Shown here piece by piece: positions 4,924 to 6,129 of a stretch of 6,129 nt of DNA (positions are counted from its first letter, which is position 1; each line of letters starts with the position of its first letter). This stretch comes from an uncultured Rhodocyclaceae bacterium (GTDB taxonomy: Bacteria > Pseudomonadota > Gammaproteobacteria > Burkholderiales > Rhodocyclaceae): assembly GCA_903950295.1 (NCBI GenBank), contig CAJBAP010000482.1, forward strand, positions 1-6,129. Direction: 5' to 3'. The translations under genes were made by a program, and so were the position numbers. The notes beneath the pieces were generated by a model, which saw nothing but the letters and a program-made list of their open reading frames with translations, had not been told where the DNA came from and made no database searches.

Positions 4924-6129
4924 TCAGGCTTCTGCAATCCGCTGAGCGATGTGCGCCAGAGCTTCCTCGACCTGATCAACGAGGATCAGGCACAGATCGC
5001 CGGCTTGCAGTTTGGCCAGCGCGGTGTCGATGGCGAGAAATTCACCATGAATCTCTTCCACCATTTTTGTACGCGAAGCATTGGCCAGTCCCTGATGCAG
5101 CAGGCCCAGTACTTCGCCGTCGGCACGGCCCCGCTGGCAGGCATCCTGATAGAGGATCGCACCGTCGAAGGCTTCGCCGAGAATCTCGGTCTGGCGACGG
5201 ATGTCCTCGTCACGGCGATCCCCTGCCCCGCTGATCACGACCCAGCGTTGCTTGCCCGGCAGGGCATCGACGGCTTGAACCAGTGCCTGGATGGCATCGG
5301 GATTGTGGCCATAGTCGGCGACCAGCGTTGCACCACGATAGTCGAAAACATTGAAGCGTCCCGGTGCGGTACCGACATCGCTGACGAAGCTGGCGAGGCC
5401 GAGGCGAATGGTGTTCCAGTCGATACCCAGTGCCCAGGCCGCGCCGATGGCGGCCATGGCGTTTTCGATCTGGAAAGCAATGGCGCCGTTGCGCGTGAGC
5501 GGAATGCCAGAGAAATCAAGACGTTCGACCAGCGTACCCTCGGCAGCGACGATCACATTGCCGTCACGGTACAGCGCGCGTTTTCCTTGGGCGCGATGCG
5601 TCATCATCGCCGGCAGGTGTGGGTCGATGGCGAAGTAAATCACGTGGCCAGGACAGGCGCTCGCCATTTTCACGACGCTCGGGTCGGCGGCATTCAAGAC
5701 TGCCGTCCCGCTAGCGCCGACGTTTTGCACGATGACGCGCTTGACCACGGCGAGTTCATCGGTCGTGGTGATGTAATTGAGGCCGAGATGGTCGCCCATG
5801 CCGATGTTGGTGATGACCGCGACATTGCAGCGGTCGAAACCCAGACCCTCGCGCAACACGCCGCCGCGTGCAGTCTCGAACACCACCGCATCGACTTCGG
5901 GGTGCATCAGCACATTTTTCGCGCTCTTCGGGCCACTGCAGTCGCCGGTGTCGATGCGCCGGTTATGTACATAGACCCCGTCGGTCGTGGTCATCCCCAT
6001 GCGCTTGCCGGTCTGCTCGATCAGGTGGGAAATCAACCGCACGGTCGTTGTCTTGCCATTGGTGCCGGCCACCGCGACGATGGGGATGCGGCCGTCTTCA
6101 CCTGGTGCGAACATGGTATCGATCACCGC
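4924..6129 (-). CDS. cphA: Cyanophycin synthetase, C-terminal Mur-ligase-like part (runs off right edge)
   Basis: The frame is open from the right edge to TGA at 4924-4926, giving 401 residues; full CphA proteins are about 700-900. The N-terminal and ATP-grasp domains lie outside the window. The GTG at 6126 is internal, since ...AVIDTMF is the usual linker before the third domain. This domain is Mur-ligase-like. It has the ATP-binding P-loop AGTNGKTTT at 21-29 (numbered from the window edge), ETARGGVLREGLG at 85-97, ITNIGMGDHLG at 106-116, NVGASGTAVLNAADP at 136-150, PGRFNVFDYRGATLVADYGHNPDA at about 256-279 (the Mur-ligase DYxHNP motif) and SGAGDRRDEDI at 300-310. In CphA this domain adds arginine to the aspartate side chain, while the ATP-grasp part extends the polyaspartate backbone. 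The polymer is a cytoplasmic nitrogen and carbon store. It could be CphA1 or the second proteobacterial paralogue (CphA2/CphA'); the missing N-terminus is needed to decide. The frame shows no damage. Confidence 0.94.
   Translation of the reverse strand, partial: AVIDTMFAPGEDGRIPIVAVAGTNGKTTTVRLISHLIEQTGKRMGMTTTDGVYVHNRRIDTGDCSGPKSAKNVLMHPEVDAVVFETARGGVLREGLGFDRCNVAVITNIGMGDHLGLNYITTTDELAVVKRVIVQNVGASGTAVLNAADPSVVKMASACPGHVIYFAIDPHLPAMMTHRAQGKRALYRDGNVIVAAEGTLVERLDFSGIPLTRNGAIAFQIENAMAAIGAAWALGIDWNTIRLGLASFVSDVGTAPGRFNVFDYRGATLVADYGHNPDAIQALVQAVDALPGKQRWVVISGAGDRRDEDIRRQTEILGEAFDGAILYQDACQRGRADGEVLGLLHQGLANASRTKMVEEIHGEFLAIDTALAKLQAGDLCLILVDQVEEALAHIAQRIAEA
5699..5721. repeat. Coding copy of the 23-base repeat
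   Basis: This segment of the cyanophycin synthetase gene encodes VGASGTAV on the minus strand. It differs at one base (T for C at 5712) from the non-coding sequence at 3991-4013, same orientation. The copies lie about 1.7 kb apart. Confidence 0.55.

Noticed and set aside
6124..6126. GTG as a start for a stand-alone 400-residue Mur ligase
   Set aside because: The residues before the P-loop match the interdomain linker of cyanophycin synthetase and the frame is still open at the window edge, so the gene continues to the right.

Overview
The window reads as chromosomal DNA of a GC-rich proteobacterium, most likely a betaproteobacterium. The basis is the combination of RdgC (known from beta- and gammaproteobacteria), a cyanophycin synthetase, a DUF1415 protein and a REP-associated (RAYT) transposase fragment, with high GC in every gene. 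A Rhodocyclales-type host is plausible but not shown by the sequence. No rRNA, tRNA or CRISPR array was seen.

Layout. On the plus strand, the window opens inside rdgC, whose stop lies only 2 bases from the stop of the convergent glycogen phosphorylase gene glgP. Everything from 735 to the right edge is on the minus strand. In transcription order (right to left) it runs: the C-terminal Mur-ligase-like half of a cyanophycin synthetase (cut by the right edge); a 108-base gap; a DUF1415 gene; a 304-base gap holding a decayed RAYT element with the first 38 codons of its transposase; a MazE/MazF-type toxin-antitoxin pair with palindromic sequence upstream; a 76-base gap; and glgP.

How the genes relate. 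GlgP breaks down glycogen and the cyanophycin enzyme makes a nitrogen-rich reserve polymer, so two storage-polymer genes share a strand within 3 kb. The toxin-antitoxin pair and transposase remnant between them look like later insertions. RdgC is a nucleoid and recombination protein with no evident link to the others.

No convincing new multi-gene system was found. The best leads are non-coding: a RAYT-derived mini-element with 15/17 direct repeats, a 23-base near-identical sequence shared between the cyanophycin gene and the toxin-antitoxin upstream region, a hairpin that could hide the glgP ribosome binding site, and two inverted repeats upstream of the antitoxin.
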